A stretch of DNA of 64,000 bases from Pedobacter nanyangensis (GTDB lineage: Bacteria; Bacteroidota; Bacteroidia; Sphingobacteriales; Sphingobacteriaceae): positions 62,001 through 126,000 of the forward strand of contig NZ_QMHO01000009.1 in NCBI RefSeq assembly GCF_003313505.1, written 5' to 3'. The notes under the pieces were generated by a model, which saw nothing but the letters and a program-made list of their open reading frames with translations, did not search any database and had not been told where the DNA came from. Made by a program: the position numbers and the translations under genes. Numbering within the stretch: position 1 is the first letter of the stretch; each line of letters opens with the position of its first letter. Of this stretch, positions 27,158 to 35,576 are shown piece by piece.

Positions 27158-27188
27158 AAAAGCCTCCCAAATTAAATGGGAGGCTTTT
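27158..27188. terminator. Terminator hairpin
   Basis: A perfect 12-bp stem (AAAAGCCTCCCA / TGGGAGGCTTTT) with a 7-base loop lies 30 bases past the stop of the minus-strand gene at 27218. The stem's own T-rich arm supplies the T-tract. Confidence 0.85.
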
Positions 27189-27217
27189 ATTCAGGAGGCA
27201 AGGAGCAATTGGCGCTC

Positions 27218-27649
27218 TTACGGTTTTGTGTGGTTATTTATCATTTCCATGATCATTTTCAGCTCAGGAGTAATGGCTCCGCCTAGCGCAGTTGCTTTGT
27301 TTTGGTGGGCCTCTAAAAGCTGGAAGTTTTCATCGGCAAAAATCAGGGTGCCGCCATTGTTCATTTTTACGATGATGGTTTCTACTCCCCTGCCATACAG
27401 TCGGAGCGTGGCGGTTTTTACGCTAGGCAGCCCATCAATGGTAACTTTTGTGGCTTTGCCCATTTGAAATTCGTTAAACACTGCTATGGACACGTATCTT
27501 AGCAATTTCCTCCTGATCTTTTCTTCGGGCACTGTACAAAGTACCGTTCGTTTACCTTGGCTATAGGCCGTTTTCGCAATATTCAACATCTCCCTATTTG
27601 AGCAGTTTGGCTGTAGCAAGAAGTAGTTGGGCACCAATGTATTATTCAT
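27218..27649 (-). CDS. Hypothetical protein
   Basis: This 143-residue protein has no signal peptide or membrane helix. The middle (residues about 60-110) reads as beta strands: TKVTIDGLPSVKTATLRLYG and ETIIVKMNNGGTLIFADE. The N-terminal half has a helix rich in basic residues (SQGKRTVLCTVPEEKIRRKLL). I recognise no family. A terminator follows it, and the upstream neighbour is the cytochrome c gene, 71 bases away on the same strand, so it could be a late gene of that operon or independent. Confidence 0.6.
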   Translation of the reverse strand: MNNTLVPNYFLLQPNCSNREMLNIAKTAYSQGKRTVLCTVPEEKIRRKLLRYVSIAVFNEFQMGKATKVTIDGLPSVKTATLRLYGRGVETIIVKMNNGGTLIFADENFQLLEAHQNKATALGGAITPELKMIMEMINNHTKP

Positions 27650-27720
27650 TTCAAATGCTTGCTAGTGCCCAGCATGCTGTGGTGCAATAAACTAGGCCGA
27701 CAATTTTTTTTATGCTCATC

Positions 27721-28110
27721 TTATTTTTTGAGCGATAAGATATACCTGACCATTTTTTGCGCCTCCTGCTCGGAAACGGTGGGGTGTGGCGCCATGGGAA
27801 CACTTCCCCAGGCTCCCTGACCGCCTTTCATGATCTTTTCAGACAACATTTTGATATTTGCTTCGCTGGCTTCGTAATAGTTAGCTATTTCCAGATAAGA
27901 GGGGCCTACCAATTTGGCATCTTCTTTATGGCAGCCCAAACAGTCTGATTGCGAAACCAGGTTCCTGCCTTCTTGTACAACGGTTTCCATCACGGCAGGT
28001 TCGGTTTTCTGATCACCGCTGGTACCGCAGCCACTGGTTAAACCGGCTAGCAAAGCGAGCGAAAAGAGCGAAAAGAGCGTAACAAGGTTTTTATTTACAT
28101 GAAGTACCAT
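27721..28110 (-). CDS. Cytochrome c lipoprotein
   Basis: With the ATG at 28110 the product is 129 residues: a lipoprotein signal (SLALLAGLTSGC) followed by a class I cytochrome c domain. The haem site is CLGCH near residue 59, preceded by LVSQSD and followed by KLVGPSYLEIA. The axial Met is likely in SVPMAPHP, and the C-terminal helix is QEAQKMVRYILSL. It lies 10 bases after the GMC oxidoreductase gene and is the likely electron acceptor for it in the periplasm. A longer start at 28155 would overlap that gene and spoil the signal peptide. Confidence 0.92.
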   Translation of the reverse strand: MVLHVNKNLVTLFSLFSLALLAGLTSGCGTSGDQKTEPAVMETVVQEGRNLVSQSDCLGCHKEDAKLVGPSYLEIANYYEASEANIKMLSEKIMKGGQGAWGSVPMAPHPTVSEQEAQKMVRYILSLKK

Positions 28111-28120
28111 AAGCTTAGCA

Positions 28121-29815
28121 TTAAAGTTTATTGTTTTTGAGTTGATTTGCGGCATAATGGCAAGCCCTGGCGGTAAGTGCCATATAGGTTAACGAAGGGT
28201 TTTGCGTGCTGGTTGATGTCATGCAGGCGCCATCCGTTACAAATACGTTTTTGCATAAATGCAATTGGTTCCACTCGTTAAGCAAGGAGGTTTTGGGGTC
28301 TTTCCCCATTCTAACGCCTCCCATTTCATGAATATCCAGCCCTGGAGCCTGTTTACTGTCTTTAGTTTTGATATTGGTAAATCCGGCCTTGGTAAACATT
28401 TCCGTAACCTGCTCAAAATAATCGGCCAGCATCTTTTCATCATTCTCGTCGTAGCTTATGTCGATGCGCAGTTTTGGAATGCCCCATTGGTCCTTTTCCC
28501 GATCATCTAACCATACTTTATTGGTTTCTTTTGGGATGGTTTCGCCCATGATATGAGACTTAACTTTCCATGGTCCTGGTTTGGGGTTCAAGAGGTCATT
28601 TTTCAGCTCGGCGCCCCAGTTTTTCGAAGCTTGATCACTAGGTGAGGCACCAAGCCCCACGGCATAGCCACGTAAAAAATCGGTATCCTGCCTAAACACG
28701 TTCCTAAATCGGGGCATGTAGCCTGATGTTGGCCTTCGGCCTTCAATGGTGTATTCCAGTTCTGCGTGATACTCCGCAGTGACCGAGCCCCTGTAGTTAT
28801 GAAATGCCAAATATTTGCCCAATAGGCCGTTATCGTTCCCTAGGCCATTGGGGAACCTTTTACTTTTTGAGTTTAACAGCAGTAAATTAGTGTTGAGTGC
28901 GCCTGCGTTAACAAAGATGATGGGAGCATGATAAATGGTTTCGGCTTTTGTTTTGGCATCAATTACCTTTACACCGGTTGCCTTTTGCTGTTTTTCGTTG
29001 TATATAATACTATGTGCAACGCTATCCGTAACGATGGTTAGCTTACCTGTTTTGGCTGCCCAAGGCAGTGTAGAGGCGTTGCTACTAAAATATCCTCCAA
29101 AAGGGCAACCTCGTTGGCAAAGATTACGGTACTGGCAGCTGGACCTTCCCTGCTCCAAATGAATATCTTTTGGCTGGCTAATGTGGGCGCAACGGCCAAT
29201 GATCATTTGCCTGTCCTGGTAATTGCTTGCTATTTTTTGTTGCAATAATTTTTCCACTTTGGTTAATTCCATTGGCGGTAAAAAATCACCGTCTGGTAAC
29301 TGGGGGATATGGTCCTTATTGCCAGATACGCCGATGAATTTCTCCACATAGCTGTACCATTTATCCAAGTCGTTATAGCGAATAGGCCAATCAACCGCAA
29401 AGCCGTCGCGTTTTGGTCCTTCAAAATCGTAGTTGCTCCAACGTTGGGTTTGCCTGGCCCAGGTTAACGATTTTCCTCCTAACTGATAACCTCTTATCCA
29501 ATCAAAAGGTTTTTCCTGTAGGTATGGATGTTCGGCATCTTTTACAAAAAAGTGCATGGCATCTTCCCTAAACGCATAACATTTGCTGATAATGGGATTG
29601 GCTTGTTTAATTTCTTCGGTAAGTTCATTTCGGTGCTCAAACTCCCAAGGGCTTAGGTTAGTGGTTGGGTAATCTTTGATATGCTGCACGTCCCTGCCAC
29701 GCTCTATCACCAATGTTTTTAGGCCTTTCCCGGTAAGTTCCTTTGCGGCCCAGCCACCACTAATGCCTGAACCGATGACAATGGCGTCGAAATTGGTTAT
29801 TTTATTTTTGCTCAT
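28121..29815 (-). CDS. GMC-family FAD oxidoreductase (sugar/glycoside dehydrogenase)
   Basis: The 564-residue product has the FAD-binding motif VIGSGISGGWAAKEL near the N-terminus, GYQLGGKSLTWARQTQRW in the middle, a cysteine group (CQYRNLCQRGCPFGG), and the GMC C-terminal domain with HEMGGVRMG and NPSLTYMALTARAC. No classical signal peptide is seen; such proteins are often co-exported with a Tat-signal small subunit. Upstream lies a gluconate-2-dehydrogenase subunit-3-like gene (19 bases) and downstream a cytochrome c. This is the standard three-subunit membrane-linked sugar dehydrogenase. With the TIM-barrel gene at the head of the operon, oxidation of glycosides to 3-keto sugars is a fair inference from recent work on similar Bacteroidota operons. 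Confidence 0.93.
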   Translation of the reverse strand: MSKNKITNFDAIVIGSGISGGWAAKELTGKGLKTLVIERGRDVQHIKDYPTTNLSPWEFEHRNELTEEIKQANPIISKCYAFREDAMHFFVKDAEHPYLQEKPFDWIRGYQLGGKSLTWARQTQRWSNYDFEGPKRDGFAVDWPIRYNDLDKWYSYVEKFIGVSGNKDHIPQLPDGDFLPPMELTKVEKLLQQKIASNYQDRQMIIGRCAHISQPKDIHLEQGRSSCQYRNLCQRGCPFGGYFSSNASTLPWAAKTGKLTIVTDSVAHSIIYNEKQQKATGVKVIDAKTKAETIYHAPIIFVNAGALNTNLLLLNSKSKRFPNGLGNDNGLLGKYLAFHNYRGSVTAEYHAELEYTIEGRRPTSGYMPRFRNVFRQDTDFLRGYAVGLGASPSDQASKNWGAELKNDLLNPKPGPWKVKSHIMGETIPKETNKVWLDDREKDQWGIPKLRIDISYDENDEKMLADYFEQVTEMFTKAGFTNIKTKDSKQAPGLDIHEMGGVRMGKDPKTSLLNEWNQLHLCKNVFVTDGACMTSTSTQNPSLTYMALTARACHYAANQLKNNKL

Positions 29816-29834
29816 TTGTGTATTTGATTTTAAA

Positions 29835-30353
29835 CTACGCTCTTTTTACACTGCCCGAAAAATGACCAGGCACCAGGATGTAGGGCCTTAGTTTGGTCAT
29901 CACATATTCCGATTGCTGGTAGCCTTTTAGCGTTTGTTTCCTCACTTCTTTTAAAAAGAACTGCAGGTTGCTTTCTTTGTATCTGGGCTCCATAATTTCC
30001 TTCAACAGATTGATTTTATGCTGGTTGGAGCTCTCGGCAAATTTTGTACCGCCTATGGTTTTATCTTCAAAGGTTTGTAATCCATCCATAAATTGTTGCT
30101 GTTCTTTTTGGGGCAGGCAGTCATCAACCATTTTCAGTACAAAAAGATGTAGCCCCAGGTCCTTGGCCCCAAGGGTATCAGTTTTAGGGATAATGGTTTC
30201 TACCAGCTCCGCCAGTAGCTGCTCTTGTTTGGCGCTAATGGCAATTTGCTGTAGTGGTATGCTGGCCTCTTGCTGATGATTGAAACATGAGGGCAAAAGC
30301 ATAGCTGAAGCACACAGCAAAGCCATGTGCCTAATTGCGGTACGTCTTTCCAT
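29835..30353 (-). CDS. Gluconate 2-dehydrogenase subunit 3 family protein
   Basis: The 172-residue product begins MERRTAIRHMALLCASAMLL, an RR-containing Tat-like signal, with a lipobox LPSC at residue 22. The mature part is helical and contains TIIPKTDTLGAKDLGLHLFV, characteristic of the small gamma subunit of FAD-dependent sugar dehydrogenases (TIPxTDTPGAxxA in relatives). Its role is to carry the GMC flavoprotein through the Tat pathway and hold it at the membrane. The start lies only two bases after the stop of the TIM-barrel gene, so the genes are tightly coupled. Confidence 0.9.
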   Translation of the reverse strand: MERRTAIRHMALLCASAMLLPSCFNHQQEASIPLQQIAISAKQEQLLAELVETIIPKTDTLGAKDLGLHLFVLKMVDDCLPQKEQQQFMDGLQTFEDKTIGGTKFAESSNQHKINLLKEIMEPRYKESNLQFFLKEVRKQTLKGYQQSEYVMTKLRPYILVPGHFSGSVKRA

Positions 30354-30355
30354 TA

Positions 30356-31213
30356 TTACTGGATTTCCTTAACTATTTTTCTAAAATTATTTACGCTTGT
30401 GCTTACATCAGGAATGTTATTTTCCCAATTGTATTCGTATTCTGCGGACAATACACCTTTGAAGTTTTGACGCTTTAACTCGGTGATTACGCCTTTAACG
30501 TTACTAAAGCCAGTTCCCCAATGCACATCATGTGCTTTTACGTTTCCAAATTCGTTAAGGTCTTTAACATGCAGTTGAATTACATGGCCTTCGAGCTGTT
30601 GCAATGCTTTAACAGGATCTAAGCCTGAACGTACCCAATGACCAATATCGGCACAGGCCCCCATTCGTTTACTTTTCCCTTTAATGGTATTGAGTACGGT
30701 TTGGGGGTTCCAATAAAATGAAGGATTGGGATGGTTATGTATAGCGGCGTTCATTTCATATTTATCGCATAGTTGGGATACCAGGGGGATATCTTTTTCC
30801 TCTGGTTCGCAGGTAATGTTCTCTGCACCCAACGATTTAGCAAAGGCAAATATTTTTTCCCAGTCGCTGCTGTCCTTAGTTTTGATTACTCCGTAAGAGA
30901 CCAAACGTATTCCTTTTGCTTTTAGCAGCTGTTGTACATAGGCCTTACTTGCCGCCGACATGCGGAAGTCCATTTTTTCGTTAATACCGCCGCCAATTAC
31001 CTGTTGCGGGTAGGCCTCCACGTAACGCAAACCGCAGCTATCAATCTTGTCTAAGGCTTGGGTAAAGCTAAACAGTTTAAAAGTGTAAGCCTGTGCACCT
31101 AGTTTCCAGCCCAATGCAGTTTCGGGGTGGTTATTTACTTTATTGGTTTGGGTTTTGCATGCCAGTTGTACCATTGCAACCAACATCATCATTATCATGC
31201 TATTTGTTTTCAT
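30356..31213 (-). CDS. Sugar-phosphate-isomerase/epimerase-like TIM-barrel lipoprotein
   Basis: The 285-residue product has a lipoprotein signal (MLVAMVQLAC) and a xylose-isomerase-like TIM barrel. Likely metal ligands are the Glu in ITCEPE, the Asp in ACADIGHW, the His in QLHVKD and the Glu in LSAEYEYNW. A periplasmic location rules out a cytoplasmic sugar-phosphate substrate. In related Bacteroidota operons such proteins act on 3-keto sugars or on enediol products made by the GMC dehydrogenase. Here it heads a four-gene operon with the dehydrogenase. The exact reaction cannot be told from sequence. Confidence 0.85.
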   Translation of the reverse strand: MKTNSMIMMMLVAMVQLACKTQTNKVNNHPETALGWKLGAQAYTFKLFSFTQALDKIDSCGLRYVEAYPQQVIGGGINEKMDFRMSAASKAYVQQLLKAKGIRLVSYGVIKTKDSSDWEKIFAFAKSLGAENITCEPEEKDIPLVSQLCDKYEMNAAIHNHPNPSFYWNPQTVLNTIKGKSKRMGACADIGHWVRSGLDPVKALQQLEGHVIQLHVKDLNEFGNVKAHDVHWGTGFSNVKGVITELKRQNFKGVLSAEYEYNWENNIPDVSTSVNNFRKIVKEIQ

Positions 31214-31310
31214 CTATTTGTATTACAGTTTCAGTAGCGAAAAGGGTTAATGGCCAATGAAAGTTGTCTCCTTAGGTTATTTAAATATACCATTTGGAGC
31301 AACAAACCCT

Positions 31311-34300
31311 TTATCTTAAAAATTTAACCGCCTTAACGGTATTGGTTTCAAATTCAACTTGGGCGATATACAAGCCCTTTTTTAGCGCCAAAGGTAGCGT
31401 AATGTCATTATCTGCTACGCGATCTTGGTAAACCACCTGGCCCAAAATGGATAAAATGATTACTTTTTTTGCTTTCTGACTAAAGCCTGCCAGCAGTATT
31501 TTAACGGATTGATCTGTAGCACTTACCGTCATTTCTTCCATGCCCGGCAGCGTATGTGGAACCACAATGGTTGAAAGTTCGTTTTCGATACCGTTAACAT
31601 TTACTTCTTTAAGTTTATAGTAGTTATTGCCAACCATTGGATATTGGTATTGATACCTGTAGGTGTGCGAGCCAGCAATGCTTCCTTTGCTTGCCACGGT
31701 ACTGATGGCTTTAAATGTCTTTCCATCTACAGCATGCTCAACAATAAACCTGGCATTGTTCAGTTCAGAAGATACCGACCATTCCAGCTCAGTTGCATTT
31801 CCTTGGCGTTTGCCCTTGAAATTGATGAGGCCTAGCGGCAGGGTTACCAGCGCTTCCCTAATGCATCTGATGGGATATCCGTTTGCCCTACTGATGTTGT
31901 TAGTTGTGCTAGCGGCATTACTTACCAGATGGAATACGTATGCGCCTCCAGAAGAACCTGCCGTAGATGACCATAGCCTAGTAGTATTGGTATTGGTGTT
32001 CAAATTTCCTGTAGTGCCATCCCTAAAGGTAATTGAAGGGATTTTCAGGTTAGAGGTAAACGCCGTGGTATATTCTGTGATACCTTCAGCAATCCTTACG
32101 GCTTCCCATTCGGCTATCGTGGGCAATCTCCATTGTAGCCCCAGTAGTTTTTTACAGGGATCGCAGCCGTTGGCCGCTAAAATATCGCCCGGTATTTCTG
32201 CCTCGGCTTTATCTGTAGCTGTACCCGCACTCCACCATCTATTGGCCGCTGTTGTATTATAATAAAATGGATTTGTACCGGTTTTATTTAGTCCACTTGG
32301 ATTGTTTGGAGCTGGAGAAACGGCCGAGGTAGTTGCTCCTACACGCCGCTGGTGTCCATCATCCCAACGGCCCCATTGGAATAAATCGCCCCATGCCGTA
32401 GCATCGGTTCTGGTGGTGGCCACGTTTGATGATCCCAAGTTTTGCTGCAGCCATACGTTTCCATCTTTTGCCCTAACCGTGGTATAGGTAACCTGGTTCC
32501 CGCCGTAGGTTACCTTAATGTTTCCTGTATTACCTTGCGTGGTACCAGGAACAGTTTCTTCGGGTACTGGTGTATCAAAAACCTGAGGGTTACGGAACAG
32601 GTAAAACCTGCCATCTTCACCCCCTGCAAGTAGGTGGACCAAATACCCTTCTGGCGACAGGATAGGGCTCACCCAACAGCCATGTCTATCCATGTTTATG
32701 GCGTTGCCATTTTCTTGATAAAGTGTTTTAGGGCGGCTGAACAAAGGCTCGTTGTTGGTGCCCACGTTTAGTAATATGTAAGCTGTGGCATAAGATTTGG
32801 CTTCGATCACCTCTTTTGAAGAATACATGTGCACCCCTTGGCCAAAAAGTATATCCCATTTACCATCCTTATTATAATCGCAAACACTTAAGGTAGCCCT
32901 GCCTTCGTTTCCTGCAAAACCAACAATGCGGATAGAATCTCCGTTTGCCCATTTTAGTGGAATTTCACTAACGAGCTGGTTTGGATCGGTGTTTCTGGTG
33001 TAGCGGTTTAAAATGCCATTTCCGCTAATGGCCAACATAGGTTCAGCCTGCGTGGTATTTTGAAAAAAGTATCTCGGCACCACAGCTGGCTTGCTTCTCC
33101 ATGCCGCTTTAAACGATTGCCCATTAAAAACCAACGGTATGGCTAGGTCCAATTGAGGTTGTTGGTTCGTACCTACGTTTTTGTACACCACGTAATTTCC
33201 CGTAACGTCGTTACAAACAATGTCCAATAAGCCGTCATTGTCCCAATCAACCACCAATGGCTGCACATAGCCCCATCTTTTCTCATTTGGTCCTTGAATA
33301 GAACCTGTTAAACCCGCCTGATGATGTATGGTATTGGTACCTGATTTTAATTTTACCGCAGGTTTCCAAATGGGCTGTTCATCAGTTCCCAAATTTTTAA
33401 AGAACCAGATAAAACCCGATGAATCTCCGCCGATGATATCGGCAATGCCGTCGCCGTCCCAATCTACCCATTGTGGGGCGGCCAAGGTTTGGATGTGCAG
33501 GTCGCCCCCTTTGATTTTTACTGGACGTTGTTTCCATAACTGGTTCTGATCATCAAAGTAATACTCTATTAAAATTCCTGGATTACCACCCATCACAAAG
33601 CCGTTAGTGCTGCCTAAGCCGGCATAAATAGGACTTGTGGGACTGGTGTAGGCACCACTATAGATTTCCTGCGTAATTGCGGCGATACCTGCGGGCAAAG
33701 TCTTGTCAAAAAAAGTCAGGTTACCATTTACCAATCCTACATCAAACAAGCCAAGTCTATCAACATCCCAAGTAATCATTGCTTGCCAATCGGTGCTGCC
33801 AAATAAATTTACCGAAGCTATTTTTGACGGGCTTTGATAATATTCCAGCGTTAACGCCGCCCTGTTATACTGCACTTTTTTATAGATACCAAATTCCCAG
33901 GTACTGATGTTGTTTAATATCGCATAGCTAAATTGCGTTCTGGTTTTATCGCCCTTCCAATTACCATTTGCATCATAGCCTTTATTAAAACCTATTTCTG
34001 GGTTAGGTGGGTATCCCCATGGACTAATGCCTCCCGGCCAATAAGATTTTCCTTCGTTTAGGGCAGAGTATTTCACTAAAAAAATACCTTCTTGATTATT
34101 TAAAATAGTAAATTCTCCGGTTAAAGGACTACCAGCAACAGTCAGCGGTGTGGTGTTTGCAATGGCCAGGTTACTTCCGCTGGCCAGCTCAACATTTACC
34201 CACTGACTGTTGCTCTTCTCCGAAAAAAAGTACATTGGTGTACTGCTATTTACACATATTGCCTTTCCTGCATTAAATCTATTGCTAAATTCCTCGTTTC

Positions 34301-34559
34301 TTATGGGCTTGTCGTACAGCAATGAGCCATCCGCTGTTTTCCCTAAATATTTACACTCGTAAAAACCATTTCCCAATAGGGCTATATTAACCAGGAGATT
34401 TTTATTTGGCAAGATAATGGGCACAAGATCCAGTCCAAAACCAAAATCAGCAATGGTGGTGTCGGCAAATTTTAACGGTTGAGGCAAATCACTTTGTGCC
34501 CTAGCGCTAAATGAATACAAAAGACAGGTAGCACATAATAACAATAACAATTTTTTCAT
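31311..34559 (-). CDS. Secreted FG-GAP/FISUMP protein with T9SS type-A sorting domain
   Basis: The 1082-residue product has a signal peptide (LLLLCATCLLYSFSARA-Q). Residues about 340-600 carry FG-GAP/VCBS-type calcium loops: DWDGDGIADIIGGD, DWDNDGLLDIVCND and DYNKDGKWDILFGQG. A FISUMP-like domain (about 685-890) follows, with NVWLQQNLGSS, GDLFQWGRWDDGHQ, WRLPTIAEWEAV and the terminal GYPIRCIRE. The C-terminus is a type IX type-A sorting domain (about 900-1082) with LINFKGKR, LEWSVSSELNNARFIVE and the closing GLYIAQVEF...VKFLR. It lies 11 bases after the DUF5017 gene of PUL A and is probably a surface glycan-binding or substrate-recognition protein. No catalytic site is recognised, though an enzymatic N-terminal part is possible. 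Confidence 0.85.
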   Translation of the reverse strand: MKKLLLLLCATCLLYSFSARAQSDLPQPLKFADTTIADFGFGLDLVPIILPNKNLLVNIALLGNGFYECKYLGKTADGSLLYDKPIRNEEFSNRFNAGKAICVNSSTPMYFFSEKSNSQWVNVELASGSNLAIANTTPLTVAGSPLTGEFTILNNQEGIFLVKYSALNEGKSYWPGGISPWGYPPNPEIGFNKGYDANGNWKGDKTRTQFSYAILNNISTWEFGIYKKVQYNRAALTLEYYQSPSKIASVNLFGSTDWQAMITWDVDRLGLFDVGLVNGNLTFFDKTLPAGIAAITQEIYSGAYTSPTSPIYAGLGSTNGFVMGGNPGILIEYYFDDQNQLWKQRPVKIKGGDLHIQTLAAPQWVDWDGDGIADIIGGDSSGFIWFFKNLGTDEQPIWKPAVKLKSGTNTIHHQAGLTGSIQGPNEKRWGYVQPLVVDWDNDGLLDIVCNDVTGNYVVYKNVGTNQQPQLDLAIPLVFNGQSFKAAWRSKPAVVPRYFFQNTTQAEPMLAISGNGILNRYTRNTDPNQLVSEIPLKWANGDSIRIVGFAGNEGRATLSVCDYNKDGKWDILFGQGVHMYSSKEVIEAKSYATAYILLNVGTNNEPLFSRPKTLYQENGNAINMDRHGCWVSPILSPEGYLVHLLAGGEDGRFYLFRNPQVFDTPVPEETVPGTTQGNTGNIKVTYGGNQVTYTTVRAKDGNVWLQQNLGSSNVATTRTDATAWGDLFQWGRWDDGHQRRVGATTSAVSPAPNNPSGLNKTGTNPFYYNTTAANRWWSAGTATDKAEAEIPGDILAANGCDPCKKLLGLQWRLPTIAEWEAVRIAEGITEYTTAFTSNLKIPSITFRDGTTGNLNTNTNTTRLWSSTAGSSGGAYVFHLVSNAASTTNNISRANGYPIRCIREALVTLPLGLINFKGKRQGNATELEWSVSSELNNARFIVEHAVDGKTFKAISTVASKGSIAGSHTYRYQYQYPMVGNNYYKLKEVNVNGIENELSTIVVPHTLPGMEEMTVSATDQSVKILLAGFSQKAKKVIILSILGQVVYQDRVADNDITLPLALKKGLYIAQVEFETNTVKAVKFLR

Positions 34560-34570
34560 CCTATAAAAGT

Positions 34571-35548
34571 TTATGGTTGCACCTCTATTTTCAATTTCCT
34601 GATTACTTCCTTTTTATCTTTACTATTAGCGTTTATGCCAATAAACACTACTTCATAAATGCCAGCAGCCTTATACGTGAAACTATAGGTGTTCAACGGT
34701 ACGTCCCTATATGTTTTGATGCCAACTCCGGGGTTTCTACCAATATTGGTATCGGTAATAATAAAAGGCTTGCTGATGCACCATTGCCTGTATTCGTTGG
34801 CAACGGTGAGCGGGCCACGCATGGTAACGGCACTTGAAGAGGACAAATCGAAGGCATTGGTTCCCCATTCGTTAACTGTTCCTTCATAAATAGATTTCCA
34901 ACCAGCAGTGGCTGAGCTCATGAGCAACTGGCTTTCCTTGGGCGATACACCAGTGAGTGTTAGTGCCTGAAAGCGCCAGATAGACGACTTGCCAACTGTG
35001 TTGTTATTTGGCCTATTGGTGTAACAAAAAGCAATATACGACTGCTTATTCTTCCTGATCTCGTTTACAATATTGACTGTTCCGGAAGATATGTAAGGAT
35101 TGGTACTTGTGCAGGTTAGTGGGCTCCAACTAAACTTACTTGACAAATCTGTCCAGGTAGCTGTTTTTATCCTTTGCAACGAATCAGCCTTTGAAGTTAA
35201 ATTATTCAAATCTAAATCACTGGTAACCATAACACTAAACTGGTTAGCCTGACAAAGCGGTGCTGTACCTCCCTGGCTACGCACCTGGTTTTGGAAAGCC
35301 AAATTGAGCTGGCTGAGCGCAACTATGCTATCCCTGTTGGCATAACCATAGTGATTGCCAAATTCGCCAGAATAAAAAGTAATCATATCAGGATTTCCTT
35401 TCATGCTAAAGATTATTGGATTGCCTAATTTTACGGTAGTTTTTGTTACCGAAACATTAAATTCTGGTTCGTTTACGGCCAAATCTTTTGAACATGCCGC
35501 ATGCAAAAGAACCACAAGTAAGGCCATGTATGTTTTAAAATTTTTCAT
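34571..35548 (-). CDS. DUF5017-like surface lipoprotein (SusE-position)
   Basis: The 325-residue product is a lipoprotein (LVVLLHAACSKD). The N-terminal part has NVSVTKTTVKLGNPIIFSMKG and MITFYSGEFGNHYGYANRD, the latter being the hallmark of the DUF5017 family, which encodes PUL-associated surface proteins. The rest is beta-rich with a final Ig-like strand pattern (YKAAGIYEVVFIGIN). It follows susD by 28 bases, where SusE-like glycan-binding proteins are usual, so glycan capture at the cell surface is inferred. A paralogue occupies the same position in PUL B (57796). Confidence 0.8.
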   Translation of the reverse strand: MKNFKTYMALLVVLLHAACSKDLAVNEPEFNVSVTKTTVKLGNPIIFSMKGNPDMITFYSGEFGNHYGYANRDSIVALSQLNLAFQNQVRSQGGTAPLCQANQFSVMVTSDLDLNNLTSKADSLQRIKTATWTDLSSKFSWSPLTCTSTNPYISSGTVNIVNEIRKNKQSYIAFCYTNRPNNNTVGKSSIWRFQALTLTGVSPKESQLLMSSATAGWKSIYEGTVNEWGTNAFDLSSSSAVTMRGPLTVANEYRQWCISKPFIITDTNIGRNPGVGIKTYRDVPLNTYSFTYKAAGIYEVVFIGINANSKDKKEVIRKLKIEVQP

Positions 35549-35576
35549 CTTATATTTTGAAATATTGTTGAACTAT

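Noticed and set aside
28021..28080. Short tandem GAGCGAAAA-like repeat as a regulatory element
   Set aside because: It lies inside the signal-peptide codons of the cytochrome c lipoprotein and is explained by the hydrophobic FSLFSLALL coding.
31663..32262. 199-codon plus-strand frame opposite the FISUMP domain
   Set aside because: Antisense to a clearly coding FISUMP/T9SS region; no signal of selection visible.
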